A stretch of DNA of 64,000 bases, taken from assembly GCF_949628265.1 (NCBI RefSeq), contig NC_088787.1, positions 22,620,501 to 22,684,500 of the forward strand, read 5' to 3'. This document shows, one piece after another, positions 46,748 through 58,470 of the stretch. The notes beneath the pieces were generated by a model. That model had not been told where the DNA came from. It was given only the letters and a program-made list of their open reading frames with translations, and did no database searches. The DNA comes from Cloeon dipterum (Eukaryota; Arthropoda; Insecta; Ephemeroptera; Baetidae). Made by a program: the position numbers and the translations under genes. The first letter of the stretch is position 1. The number at the start of each line of letters is the position of its first letter.

Positions 46748-49148
46748 TTAGTCGACGGCGAGTTGGCGGAAGGAGCCGTCTAGCCCGAAGAGATCATCCT
46801 GGGTCACGGGTTTTCCGCCAGGTCGCTTGGCTTCGTCGACCAGAACGGACTCTTGGCTGATGAACCAGTCGCGGTAGCTCTCCAGCTTGGTGCGCCAAGA
46901 GGCTGTAAATTCGAAAATAAATTTAATATCCGTGCTCAAATGCAATTAGTTGAGGAATATACCGTGCAATTCTTTCATTTCCCCAGCGTCGCCGCCGTAT
47001 TCCTTGGGGAGGACGTCCTTGGACAGGAATTTTTGGAGCGCAGCCACGTCAGCGTGAATGTGGATCTGCCAGAGAGCCAGAATTTATTTTTCTACTGGCA
47101 TCAAAAAATAATTGAAGATAGCATACCCTGTCGGCGAGCTTGTCCTTCATGAGGGGCTTGAACAGGGCAAGGATTTTGTCCAAGAAGCTGGGAGCGTTGA
47201 CCAGATGCACCTCGCGCAGGCGTACGGGATAAGCACTCTGACGAAATTAATAAAGTTTTAAAATTATTTGACCATTACAAAATTTTATGTTTGGTCTCAG
47301 CACCTCAAAATTTATTAGCAAACGTCACTGCCCTAAATAAAGGGGAAATAACGTTGAACGTGGGATAATCTCATAGATTAGTCTTAGTCTAATCAATTTA
47401 ATTATTCTTAACTCGACTGTCAAACATGCTTCCAATTTCACTTTTAGGGCAGTTTAGCTAGTTTTCACGACTGTCATAGCCTTTCATAATTGGCTTTTGC
47501 GGTTGGGATGATCGTTGGGAAAGCTGCAGTTTTTAATTTGGCGAATGCAGAAAAAAAATTGGAAGCAAGAAAGTGGATCAAGTGCATCAATAGAGTGGCG
47601 GCGAGGAATTTCTATAGTCAGGTGAGCAGACGCGAAAAACAGTCTGTTTCGCAGCGGTGAGTCATCCGGCGCGCAGGTGATCCCTGGTGCAGAAACACGC
47701 AGGGGAAAGCCAAGAGTTTCTCGCACAAAATCGGACGCGATTATCATCTGCGGTAGAAAACCATTAAACATGATGGACATGCACCGTGCACACGCCGCGC
47801 TCTTTGTTCATGGTAATAATTATATTGCAGTTGCCCAACGGGATTCGCGATTTTCTAGCTGCAATAAAATACCTATCAGAGAGGAATTCAGCACTGTCTC
47901 CGCAGAGATATTGAACGGCTTTTGACCCTTCGGAAATAATTTCGTAACAGTAAAAACATTTTTAGCGCATATAACAGATACATTCGACTGCATAACAAAT
48001 TGTAAGTTTAGTACTTGAGTGAATGAAAAATCAAAATTAGAGTTTAAAATTAATAGAATTAAAATTTAGTTTTGCAATCGTTGTGTGTCCCAGAAAATTT
48101 CAAAATTTGTTGAACGAAACAAAACAAGATATTTTTCTCAATACAGTTTGTTTACCTAATAAAAAAATTGCTCATCAGATAAAAATATTTATCAAGGAAT
48201 AATCCACCCAGTGCCTTTGCTTAATTTTAAATTTAAGAATATAAAAGGTATTTCATACCTGTCCACAAATCATGAATTTTCGCACGAGGGGCAGCGTGAG
48301 TTGGGCGAGGTGGGACAAGGAGCTGCCGCTGAGATCGTAAATGAGCACGTCTCCTGAGCAGATGTCCTCACGGAGGCGGATGTCACCGGTGAGGAAGACC
48401 AGCTTCATGCACTCGGACGCGTTGAACTGGCTCTTGGCCGGATCCTGCAGACCGTGGATGGTCACGCGGGCACCTTCGGCCGTCAGCTTCGGCATCGGCA
48501 CAATGTACCTAAGGAAAAATTAATGTATCAATTTCCCGGGAATTTTTTAACATTAAAATTTTTTATTAATTACACTCGTTGTGGTTATAGTAAAAATAAT
48601 TGCTAAAGTGAGAAGGCAACAATTATTAAAGTTAATAAAAAATTAGAGTTGAGTCACCACAACTCTCCCATGGAAAAATTAGAGTGGTTTTTTGAATAAT
48701 CAGTAAAGAAATTGTAATCAATAAAATTAGGTTGAAATTTTTCCTTGAAATTTAAATTATCGAAAAAAATTAAAATTTCTAATAATTGCACTTACACAGA
48801 TTCAAGACAAGACTGCATGTCAGCGTTTTTCGGATCGCGGTTCTTGAAGAACTCAGGCGCGGCGCCACGCACGGTGTAGTGCAGGTCGATCACTTTTTTG
48901 CACCGCTCCATCGAGTTTTTGCTGCCGTACAGGAAGCCGGCCAGCAATCGATCGTCTAATTAAATAAATCAATAAAACGCCACTAATGAGTTGAAGGGAT
49001 GGAACTCACCGTCAATCTTCGGCAAATGGGGTTGCAGGACGAGCCATTCCTTCAGCTTGGACAGGTCCTCCTGCTCGCGACCTTCCGTCAGGTTCAGGTC
49101 GGACTGAATTTTCTTGAGCATGTCACCAGCGGGGAGCACCAACGTCAT
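46748..49148 (-). CDS. CRAL-TRIO domain protein B (alpha-tocopherol transfer protein-like)
   Basis: Paralogue of gene A with the same predicted lipid-carrier role. Minus-strand exons 49148-49010, 48955-48796, 48508-48259, 47237-47127, 47065-46963 and 46902-46748; 305 residues, in frame. It has the N-terminal helical domain (LKEWLVLQPHLPKID, DDRLLAGFLYGSKNSMERCK), the lipid pocket (VLIYDLSGSSLSHLAQL, YPVRLREVHLVNAPSFLD, EYGGDAGEM) and the tail WRTKLESYRDWFISQE, ending DGSFRQLAVD. Splice phases match gene A at every shared junction. One intron of gene A is absent, so exon 3 here (250 bp) equals exons 3 plus 4 there (256 bp). Intron 3 is about 1 kb and carries no recognisable gene. A TATA box upstream suggests a regulated promoter. 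Confidence 0.94.
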
Positions 49149-49306
49149 CCTTCGATCAATTTTGATAAAATATTGTCGAATTATAGAAAAATTGTGGCGC
49201 ACTCACTTGATTTTCAATCAGACGCACACGCAGGAGTGAAGAGACTGGTGCACTCGCTTGCAAGTGTCGAAAAACACACTGTTGATGCAGGCAGAACAAA
49301 TTGAGC

Positions 49307-49313
49307 CTTTATA
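49307..49313 (-). promoter_or_regulatory. TATA box of CRAL-TRIO gene B
   Basis: CTATAAAGG on the minus strand. Thirty bases downstream is TCAAC with its A at 49283, the expected place for an initiator, giving a 5' UTR of about 135 bp before ATG 49148. It is the clearest core promoter in the window. Confidence 0.7.
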
Positions 49314-49319
49314 GGGAGT

Positions 49320-51045
49320 CCCCGCCATGCGGTCGACACGGGCTAGTAACTTAAAACTCTCCTTAATGATGATCGCTCTACTACACACTGAGTGAGTCAG
49401 AGTGTCGCTGAAAAGGGCACCGCGCACAATATATCTCGCGATCGCGATTTATCAAGATCTAACGCATTTTCTGCGAAAATCATTTCTATCTCAGATTATA
49501 TCGGCCTAGTGCAGTCATTTACTCTCGCTTTCCTATACGAGAGAGAATGCAAAAATAAATTTTGACGGCTTATAACTATTTCTGAAACATAAAACCTATC
49601 CAAATTTTCTGACTAAATTGATTTTCATTATTTAGAAACTAATTTTTTTATCTGAATATCACACAATTTTTAATGTTTATATAAGTATAAAAACTATCAA
49701 GATTTTAACTATTTAACCGTAGTAACAAAATTTTAGCAATTTAGTAAACTTCAAATAACCATAGTTTATCTTGCAGAATTTGAAATCAAGTTTTGCTTTG
49801 TCTGCATAAAGAAATGAAAGCAAGAGTGCTGGTGTTTGTAACAATGAGAAACAATTCGGTGGTATAATGTCTCTTGTCTCGCTGTTGATGAGCAAATTTA
49901 TTGAAAATTGTTTTATTGTTTAAAAAATAGCCAGAAAGCAATTAAAAAAACTTTCCCTGCTGGCACAGAGCGTGGTTTTATTAGATAATTGAGAATGATA
50001 ACAATTTTCTGGTTGCGTGTCGAGTGTGTGCGGCCGCGGCCGCGCTTGAGTGAAATAAGTCGGTCGTTTTCTATCATTAGCAGACAACGAGACGCCTTAT
50101 TCAGCTTGGGAAACAAGCGCGCACAATCACTGGCAATGGTCGTCATTATTAAAATTGCAAGTGATCAACTTTGTAACAATGCTGATGACGAAACCTTTCC
50201 CTGCTTCTGGTTTTAAAACACCGATGGAATTTTTATGGAAAAACATAATGTCATTATCTAGTAATTTTTATTGCAACTTGATACTTGAAATAACATACAT
50301 TGAATTTTTGTGATGTATTCTATATAGATCATATAGATAAAATTATGTATTCGTGCACACCACGCATTATATGGGAATTTATTGGACAAACATATTTTTC
50401 GAATTTATCTGTAAAAATTGCAGAATAGGAATGCAATTGTGACGCTTCCTGTGGCAGAATGATATAGCTCTTGCGGTTTTATTGGTTGGTTTCTGCAGAT
50501 GGATTTTCTTTCATGGTTTATTTGCTGTGTCCAGAGCATTTTATGGTATACCCCTCCACAAACGGCCTTAAAAAACACTCGGTATTCTGGGATTTTTATT
50601 TGCTGACAGGAAAAATCAACCATTTTGATTATATATACATTTAAACTGCTAAAATAAACACATAAAAGTTTGCAACATTGCATATTTTTTTCTGATTTAA
50701 TGATTTGCAAAAAATTTGGTATTCCAAATATGCAGTCTTTATATTTATTTTTGGCACTGGTGACGGCAACAGGATTGGATAAAGTGCCGTTAACCTTTGT
50801 GTTAAGTTTAAGTAGACTATTCAAATTTACAAGAATGCACTGATACACAAATATTCGTGTCTAACTTTGAATGGACTGGCACTGTCTAAAAATTCTCAAT
50901 ATCAGCACTCACGCGCCAAAACATCTTATTTCTACGCGGGAGCGACGGTTTCACCGCAAAAATGGTACCGCTTCTTATTTTAAAAGAAAAATATCAATTT
51001 TCTTTAGCACAATATGGCAGTGTCAATCGACAAAATAACATTTCA
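49320..51045. other. Intergenic region, nothing recognised
   Basis: Between CRAL-TRIO B and the EcKL gene. AT-rich, with one GC island at about 50030 (GCGGCCGCGGCCGC). The longest open frame (50405-50848, minus) has no family resemblance and runs through AT-rich DNA. The 3' UTR of the EcKL gene should occupy the right end. Confidence 0.5.
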
Positions 51046-54000
51046 CTAGATGCAGCCATGGTCAACAGCCAGTTTGATCATGTCAACAAGCCGCTTCACT
51101 TGCTCCGGCTTGGTAATTTCCTCAAAGTGCGTCATTTCCTCCAAGGTGGTGGCCTCCGTCTCTTCAATGTTGTCCAAGTCCTTGACCTCATCCTTGTCCT
51201 GCATGGAGATGGGCACCAGCTCTATGGAAAGCGCCAAACCGAAGCCGCCTAACTTGACCCACAAACGCTGCAAGCGGTCGTACGAAAATTCCTCAGGAAA
51301 GTCGATATCAAGGGCTTCAAACACGGTCAACACCTGCGAAAAAATTAAATTTCAAATTATATTGATGACATTGTCTCTATCAAAATCACAAAAAGAAATT
51401 AAAAATATTTCGATATGTTTTAAATTAACACATTTTATAGAGGTTGCGTCAGTAAAACTATTAAATAAAAAGAGCAGAAACGAGATCTTCGGGGTTTTTT
51501 GGCTCTCAAAAGTAGTTTTTCAAATCAATGGTTAGAACTCGAGAGTTGACTGTTTGCGACGCACGAGAGAATGGTGTTTTTAGTTTTGATTTTTGAAGTT
51601 AAATTTCTCAGAAAACAATAAGGAACACCAATTTGAAATTTTTCACAAGTTTACACATAATATAATGGGACAAGTTTTAAATATCCCAAAATCCTGAGCA
51701 TATTTCCAAAACTTTAATTAGAAACCGAAATTAACAGAAGTGACCTTTGACTTTGATCTGGGACGTCAAATTTGGTGGTATAGTTCGATTGGGTTCTATG
51801 AGAGGAATCCAAAGCACACCTTTTTTAAATTGCACCACCGGGAGGAGGTCTCAAAGTTTTCCAAAATTGTACCGCAAAACCCGTAAAAATGGATAAATAG
51901 TTGAAAACATTTACGCAATATACTAGTAAAGACTACATAATTTCTGATGTGAATTTCGCTGAGTTTGCTTGCTTGACCTCATGCCAATTTTGTTCTCCGT
52001 CCATGACGGTAAATTTTAAACTAAATTCTTTTAATTTTGGACAATATAAGTATTTATCAGCCGTGACAGTGACAAACCTCCTCGTGGTAGATGCGCAGGA
52101 TGCCGCGCACGCCACCGATGTTGTTGCGGTGCTCCTCGGTGGTGCAGGCGAAGATGATGGTGGAGAGGTCGGTCATGAGGCTCGCGAAGCGCGTGATCTG
52201 GAAGTCGATGGCCTTGGCGATGGCGCCAGTCGCGTCGAACATGAAGTTGGTGGCCCACGAGTCGCCGTGGTTGATAATGCGCAGCTCGTCCACGGCCACG
52301 TACTCCTGCATCAGCGCGAACAGGTGCTTGCGCTCGCTGAACTTCTTGAAGCGCTCCAGGTAGTGCGTGTCGGCCAGCTCCGGTTCCACAGCGCGCGCCA
52401 CCAGATGCGCAAGGTTCTCCCAGTAGTTCCCCAGCCAAGCCTCTCCATTCTCGTTGAAAAGCGACTCCTGATTAATTGTAAATAAAATGATTAGTCAGTT
52501 TAAATAGCACTCATCACACACAGCATGGGATGATAAAACGACATCTTTTCAAGGTGATTAAATTAGTAAAATGGTTCTATGGATTTTCCTAATTGCCTCT
52601 TTATAATTTAGATAACAGGATGTAATCATGTGTTACGTTATAATTTTTCTTTTATTAATTTAATTCAGCACTGTAAGGTAGTTTGAATCTGCTCCCCAAA
52701 TATAGCATTTTCTCTTCGAGATAAATCATTAGTTTATTGAAACATGTACAGTCCTTTTTTGATTAAGTTTTAATTTGAATTTTGTCTTACTCCCATATCT
52801 GTTGTAAGTTCGCGGAATTTTTCTGGCTGCAGCACTTTGAGAGTGAGCGAAAGGGCATGGAAACGAGCAATCATCTTCACGATTGATATGGTTTGGATGG
52901 TGTTCAGTCCCGCTTTCTTGTCGGCCATTCGAAATCCTGACTCAACCAGGTCCTCCAGCAGCAGGAAGTCGTTGGAGCCGTCAGACATGGCGTAGTAACA
53001 ATCAGCAACGGCTAGGTATCTGCGTTAGAAAGAGTAAATAATCAGTACAAAATGCTCAATGATTTTTGTATTATTATATATGAAGGCATCCAGGTTGTAA
53101 AGAAATGTTTCGAGAAAAAAATGTCGAGAGTGCCTTATTTAGATTCGTTTCCAATGCCACTGGGGACCAAAAATTACAGTAATTTGTACCATTATCAGTA
53201 AAAATTGACTTTTGTATTGGTCGAATCAAATTTTTATATATATGGCATTATATATTTAAAGGTTTACGTGATTTTTTTCAAATAAAATATAAATATATGA
53301 AGAATTTAGGTCACCCCAATTCAATAATTTCAACAAAAACTAAAACGTCAAATCCTAAGAGTTTCTTTACAAGAGAATGTTTGGACTGTCGGAAGGTCTC
53401 TATAAGAATATTTAATTAAAAAATCATATTTTAAAGCAATTGCCCAAAATGGACTGTTTAGTATCTTTGAAATATTTAAGAGATTATTATAGGTATAGGA
53501 GAGGAACAAGATGAAGGAAGTAGCCACATTAGGATGGAAATGAATGGAGGGCAAAAAGTATCGTATATCCCGATGAAGGAGAAGCATTCATTGCCATAAA
53601 TTTATTATCATTTTACTGTCAGTTTTGATAACAAAAAATGAGTTAAACTTAAATAATAACTTTACAATGAAGTCTACTAATAAAAATGTTTTCAAGTAGA
53701 TTTCTTCCAATCAGAGATTTTTTTAATTCCTTGAAAGCAAATTATCACAGAACAATTTCCAATTTTTTTAATTAATTAAAAATGTATAACCTTTACGCCC
53801 GAAAAATTGGGACCATTAAAAGAGTAGAGAATAATGTGTAGGTTTTCACGAATCCATTTTTTAAGTAATTCGATCGTATACCTATTTTTTAATTTAGGAT
53901 TAATTAGACGAATACAATTTTAGTGATACGAACTGTTGTAATGAAATAACAGGTTTTAAAGCCTGAAGCGAAAGCTGGTTTCAGCATGAATCATTTAATC

Positions 54001-54353
54001 AAAGAAACTTTGTACCTGCCACCAATTTGCTTGAAAACGGGGCATACGGCGTTGTAGAAGTGCACCTCGCGCTTGAACCACCTGACGCAGTTGAAAGCCT
54101 CGCGGCGCTTCTCGTTAGCCGGCATACCCTTGGCGATGAGACGCAGCTCAGTGCCGTCAGACAAGGTGGCCGTCACGCGATAGATGATGCCGAGGAAGCC
54201 GTCGCCCTTCTCGGACGCGAACGCCACCTTGTAGCCCTTGACGCGGGCCGTGTCGTCCTTTCGAAAGCGCTTCTCGTAGATGGTCTGCACGGCGCGCTGC
54301 AGAATCTCAGGCGTCAGCTTGGCCGAGACGGTGCTCAGCGTCAACTCGGCCAT
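51046..54353 (-). CDS. Ecdysteroid-kinase-like protein (EcKL / CHK-kinase-like family)
   Basis: Small-molecule kinase of the choline/aminoglycoside kinase fold. The founding member phosphorylates ecdysteroid hormones at C22, and others are linked to detoxification; the substrate here is unknown. Minus-strand exons 54353-54016, 53019-52791, 52467-52078 and 51333-51046; 414 residues, in frame, typical family length. The N-lobe shows YKVAFASEKGDGFLGIIYRV (glycine-rich) and a lysine in LRLIAKGMP. The hinge region has DFLLLEDL. The catalytic loop is H256-G257-D258 with N263 (HGDSWATN), and the metal-binding D277 sits in IDFQ. All catalytic residues are kept. The frame stays open upstream of MAELT to 54587, but that part is Arg/Ser-rich and unlike family starts. 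Confidence 0.94.
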
Positions 54354-54599
54354 GGCGAGCGAGCGCAAGAAATTCGTGTGCGACGCGTGATAACGGCGCT
54401 CGCCGACTCCCGACACCGCTGTCTCCCGCGACGGCGACGAGCGAGCGGACCGCGCTTCTTCCCCGTGGGCATTTCTCATTGGGGAATTTTTCCTGCCACC
54501 GCTGCTCGCTCTCTCTACTACAGAACCCGTTATCACTGAACAAACAAAGCACTTGATTCTCTCACACGCGCGCTGATTGTGAGTCATTAGCGGCGGCTT

Positions 54600-55344
54600 T
54601 ATCTCGTCAGGACAGTTTCAAAGGGTTACAGAATGGTGAAGCAAATTTTAAAATGGAATATAATAATGCAAGTTGCTTGCTCTATTCTTTGACAAAAATA
54701 AATTATTTCCGTAAATTAAGAACTAATATTTTGGAGAGATTTGGTTTTATATTGTTTTGGAGAACTTATTATTTCTATTAGGTCTAATGGGTGACTTGAC
54801 CATTCAGGCAGGAAATAAATGGTTAAAATGCCTTGCAATACTCGAAAACTGTCGCTGTTTTTTTCGCAAAGTTCCAGCCGAAAACCTACCAATTTATAGG
54901 TTTTTCAAAATTTTCCGATTTTGAACCCTAAAAAGGTCATATTTTCCGCCAAACAAAACAGAGAGTACATTTTCAAAAAAATCATTATTTTATTAGTGGT
55001 TTTTCCCAGAAAAAAATCGCGGTTTTTGCAAACCCTGCTAGGGCCTGTTGTTACATTTTGAAGTTTGACTTCATTAATAAATATAAATTTAACGCACTAG
55101 TGAGTGGCTGTTACGATATTCTCTTCATTATTTAAGCAAAAGTCAACTAATCATAATTTTAAAAACTAATGTGTTGTGCTTTTCGTAAAAAAAGATTTTT
55201 AAATGCTCTTTAAGTGTTATTATTTCTGACAATAAATTTTTAGTTCACTGTGAATAAAATAAAAGACCAGCTTGTTAAAAATAAAACTTTATAAAATCTC
55301 AACGTCTTGGCAAAACAACCAATAAATCACTATAGGTCAAGGAC
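54600..55344. other. Intergenic region, nothing recognised
   Basis: AT-rich spacer between the EcKL promoter and the 3' end of the thiamin pyrophosphokinase gene. No coding or RNA feature was seen. Confidence 0.5.
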
Positions 55345-56892
55345 CTAATCTATTTCAATTGACCAGAGTAACGCAGAATCAGTCGTGACCGTGACCAAAT
55401 TGTCGCTGGCAGGAGCAATCCTGTTTGAAGTGCTAACCAGTGCACCGAATCGCATTTCTTGACCATCTGAAACAAATACACCAAAGGCCCTAAGTAAAAT
55501 GTGGCGATTCTTCATGGTAATTTGAAAGGAAATGCCGCACCATGCACCATTAGTAAACTCATTGGTAAATTATGAAAAAGCTCCTGAAATGAGATTTAAG
55601 GTAAAATTGTTTATTTTTCTGCGGTTCATTGTCAGTCAGTAGCTAATCTTTTTTACAAATTTTCTGCTCTTTATCTTCAGTTAAAATTATATGCAGCTTT
55701 CTCGGTGTATATCAAGCTATTTATTCTTCCATATTCCTAAAGAAGCAGCATTTAATTTCACCTGAAAAATTATGACAAATCTCGTTTGCTTCTGCCCCCA
55801 TACAAATCTATTACCAAATAATGTTTTTTCTTGACCTGACGTGTTTGTTTGTATGACATTTAGCAAAATGTATTTAATTATTATTTAGAATTGATTTGGG
55901 AAATCTTTGCACACCTCCCGTATTGTATAGTAGGAATAGAAAATTACAACAAAAATTAGCAGTAAAAAATAAAATTTATCGGATGATGCCAAAATCTGAA
56001 TAATTAAAAAGCCAAGGCAGATGCAATTTATTTTAAGGTGCCTCATTTTTTGTTTTTTTAGTTAGATGATTTGAGCCAAATACCTAGGTTCCACTTCAGT
56101 CCAGTGGAGGTGACATGCTTGGCAGGGCTGCCCACGGGCACAAGGCTGCAGGTTTTGTTGTTGTACTGGCTTGGAATGAGGATTTTGTGGTGCCCCTCTT
56201 GCAGCAGCCAGCTGATCGAATTGCTGGCGAGCTGGTACACTGGACAGTGCAAAATGTTCTTCGACTTGAAAAGTGTGTTAATGTTGGCCATAATCTGGTC
56301 GATTCTGCCAGACGTTTCCACCAAAGATATCACAGCGTCAGGCTGCCGAATTCGGAAATTTTGTTAAAATATCTAACCCAGATAAATGTGATTCAAAAAG
56401 GTTGTCTACCTTTGTTTTATTCTGAGAAAACCAGGAAGACGTTTCCCTTAATGCTTTCGTGAAATCTGTCTCGTCTTGGTCTGGCGTTTCGATAATCTTA
56501 GACCCAGCTTTTGCGAAAAACTCAAGTGTTTCTTTTTTCGCGGAATCAAAATCTCCTGTTATCATGTCCGGCACTAAACTCAAACCGCTGTTTTGGCAGA
56601 ATGTCAGCCAGCGGTCACTGCCTCCGTCCACTGTCACTCGCAAGCAGGCTGCAATATTTTTACGAATTAATTTCTAATTATTGGAAATTTAGATTAAAAA
56701 CGAAACTCAATTGTGTAGATCAAGAGTTGGAACATTATCTTTACCGTTATTCCACAACGACGTAACCAGGCTAGGTTTGCTGATGATAGGCTGATTTAGG
56801 ACGAGAAGGGCGTAATTCATTGAAGAGCTCGGATTTTCATTAATAAAATCTTCGATTTTCCAAAAAGTGGTCGATGACTCAATTTCTTCCAT
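55345..56892 (-). CDS. TPK1: Thiamin pyrophosphokinase 1
   Basis: Transfers pyrophosphate from ATP to thiamin, making the cofactor thiamin diphosphate in the cytosol. Minus-strand exons 56892-56745, 56648-56410, 56342-56084 and 55466-55345; 255 residues, in frame, near the usual 240-265. The catalytic domain has VDGGSDRW, PDMITGDFDS and TPDQDETDF, the acidic Mg-ATP and thiamin residues of the family, followed by SGRIDQIMANINTLF. The C-terminal thiamin-binding beta domain has CSLVPVG, TSTGLKWNLG, ALVSTSNRI and LLWSIEID before the stop. All active-site motifs are intact. Standalone gene; no linked thiamin gene in the window. Confidence 0.96.
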
Positions 56893-57449
56893 GTTACTGT
56901 AACTTTTGATTGTGTCACTGAAAATGCCATGAAATTTTATTTTTAAAAAAAACTAAACTAGACTAAACAGCGGTCACCCGTTACAAATTAATATTACGAA
57001 AAAACACGACAAAACAAATGGAATTAAAAAAATCTTACTTCTTCTATGGACTCAGATGAAGAGCACTTCTTCGAATTGAATCTTTACCGTTTCTCAGACT
57101 AATTTCACGTTGCAGTGACTATAAGAATTTATGTGGATGGATCTTGAACACAAGCCTCCTTATCAAAATCTCATATAATTCAAAGGCCTTGATTGTTTTA
57201 TCTTATTTTTTCTTGTCCTCGCGCACAGTGGTTCAGTTAAAAGCAAGTTATAAGTCATTTTCGAAACCATAACAGTGAACATATGATTAGGTCACATGGG
57301 TCCCAGTTATCCCCTCCCAATATTCACTAGTTTAGCTCCTGATTGGCTGCCTGGTTCGGTCTCCTTTTTCAGCATGAATGGCGGGAAGGGAAAATCCCCT
57401 CTCGGTGAGGTTAGAGGTTACTGTGTGCTTGAACAGAGAAGGATCGAAA
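56893..57449. promoter_or_regulatory. Upstream region of TPK1
   Basis: Should contain the TPK1 promoter and 5' UTR. No TATA box or upstream exon is clear. The stretch after about 57290 grades into the repeat-rich block. Confidence 0.35.
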
Positions 57450-57795
57450 TCGTCGTGGTAGCGGAGAAATTGCGCATGAGTTTTTGGTTCGCCCGGCGAA
57501 ATTGCGCATTTTGAAAATTGCGCATCTTGAAAAGTGCGCATCTGACATTTTGAACCAAACACATTTTAATGCACATTCTGTTTTCTCCCCCTCCAATACA
57601 TGCTTGACAAAAATTTCAAACCAATCCGAGCACTAGAACGCTATCTAGTGACGTTTTTTATAATTTGTATCCTCCTAAATATGGTATCTTTCAATACTTC
57701 ATAAATTTGCTCAGAGTGGTCCTAGAACCAAAATTAAAAAACTGATTTGCTCGTCTCAACAAGGCAAACAACTTTTATGTTGACCCCAAAGTCAT

Positions 57796-57814
57796 AGGTC
57801 AAAGGTCAAGGTCA
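57796..57814 (+). promoter_or_regulatory. Triple AGGTCA nuclear-receptor-like site
   Basis: AGGTCA-A-AGGTCA-AGGTCA. The first two half-sites form a perfect DR1, the consensus for HNF4 and RXR/USP-type receptors; a third half-site follows directly. It lies inside the repeat element, so its function is uncertain. Confidence 0.35.
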
Positions 57815-58161
57815 TTAAAATTTATATTTTTATTTTAAACTCAAATTTGAAAATGATCGTGTTGAAAATTTTAATTTTCTTTATAGCCATTTTGTAGAGC
57901 ACAAAAAAATAAGTTAGACACGTTAAAATTTCAAATGTTTTTAATATAAACTGAAAAATATGAAAACCCCTGTTTTTCGAGGTCGGTAAAAAAGATAATC
58001 GACCAAATCTAAACTTCTAATCATCCGGTATTAAAAAACTGCATACCGTTAGACTCGTCTCTACGTCCCCAAGTGCACTAAAGGGGTATGAGACCAACCA
58101 ACCCCCCAACCCCCTTTTAACCCCCTCAATAACGTGAAATTTAGCATTTTTCGTCTGTTTT

Positions 58162-58470
58162 AACACCTTAAGCACGACGTTGGCGATTAATTGTCTTCTT
58201 CAAACCAATTTAGTTACTTAATTCATTTCAAGACGAGTCAAACGGTGCGTATTTATTGTAAATAGGACCACTAAAACCCTAGATTCGGGTGCCACAAAGT
58301 TTTTTTTTATCGAGATGGACGCAATAAAATGCTCGATATAAGCACCAAATCTCAGGTTGTGGTGGTCCTATTTACAAGAAATACGCACCGTTTGACTCGT
58401 CTTGAAATGAATTAAATAACTAAATTGGTTTGAAGAAGACAATTACTCGTCTACGCCGTGCTAAGGTGTT
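58162..58470. repeat. Inner palindrome, about 110-bp arms
   Basis: Arms 58162-58271 and 58362-58470 are imperfect reverse complements (AACACCTTAAGCACG against CGTGCTAAGGTGTT at the outside; AATAGGACCAC against GTGGTCCTATT at the inside) around a 90-bp centre. It is more diverged than the 60-bp outer arms, suggesting an older insertion inside the larger structure. Confidence 0.65.

Noticed and set aside
47484-47780. Open frame inside the 1 kb intron of CRAL-TRIO B, considered as a nested gene or extra exon
   Set aside because: No similarity to known proteins, and exon 3 joins exon 4 in frame without it.
50182-50194. CTGATGACGAAAC, which resembles a hammerhead core with helix II deleted
   Set aside because: No helix II at all and no matching flanking helices; a 13-base match is expected by chance more easily, and it lacks the GGCCTGC family sequence.
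50405-50848. 147-codon minus-strand open frame between CRAL-TRIO B and EcKL
   Set aside because: AT-rich composition, no domain resemblance, no promoter or poly(A) context that I can support.
54354-54587. In-frame upstream extension of the EcKL open frame to an earlier ATG
   Set aside because: The added 78 residues are Arg/Ser-rich and unlike family N termini; MAELT fits the family start, so the extension is probably 5' UTR.
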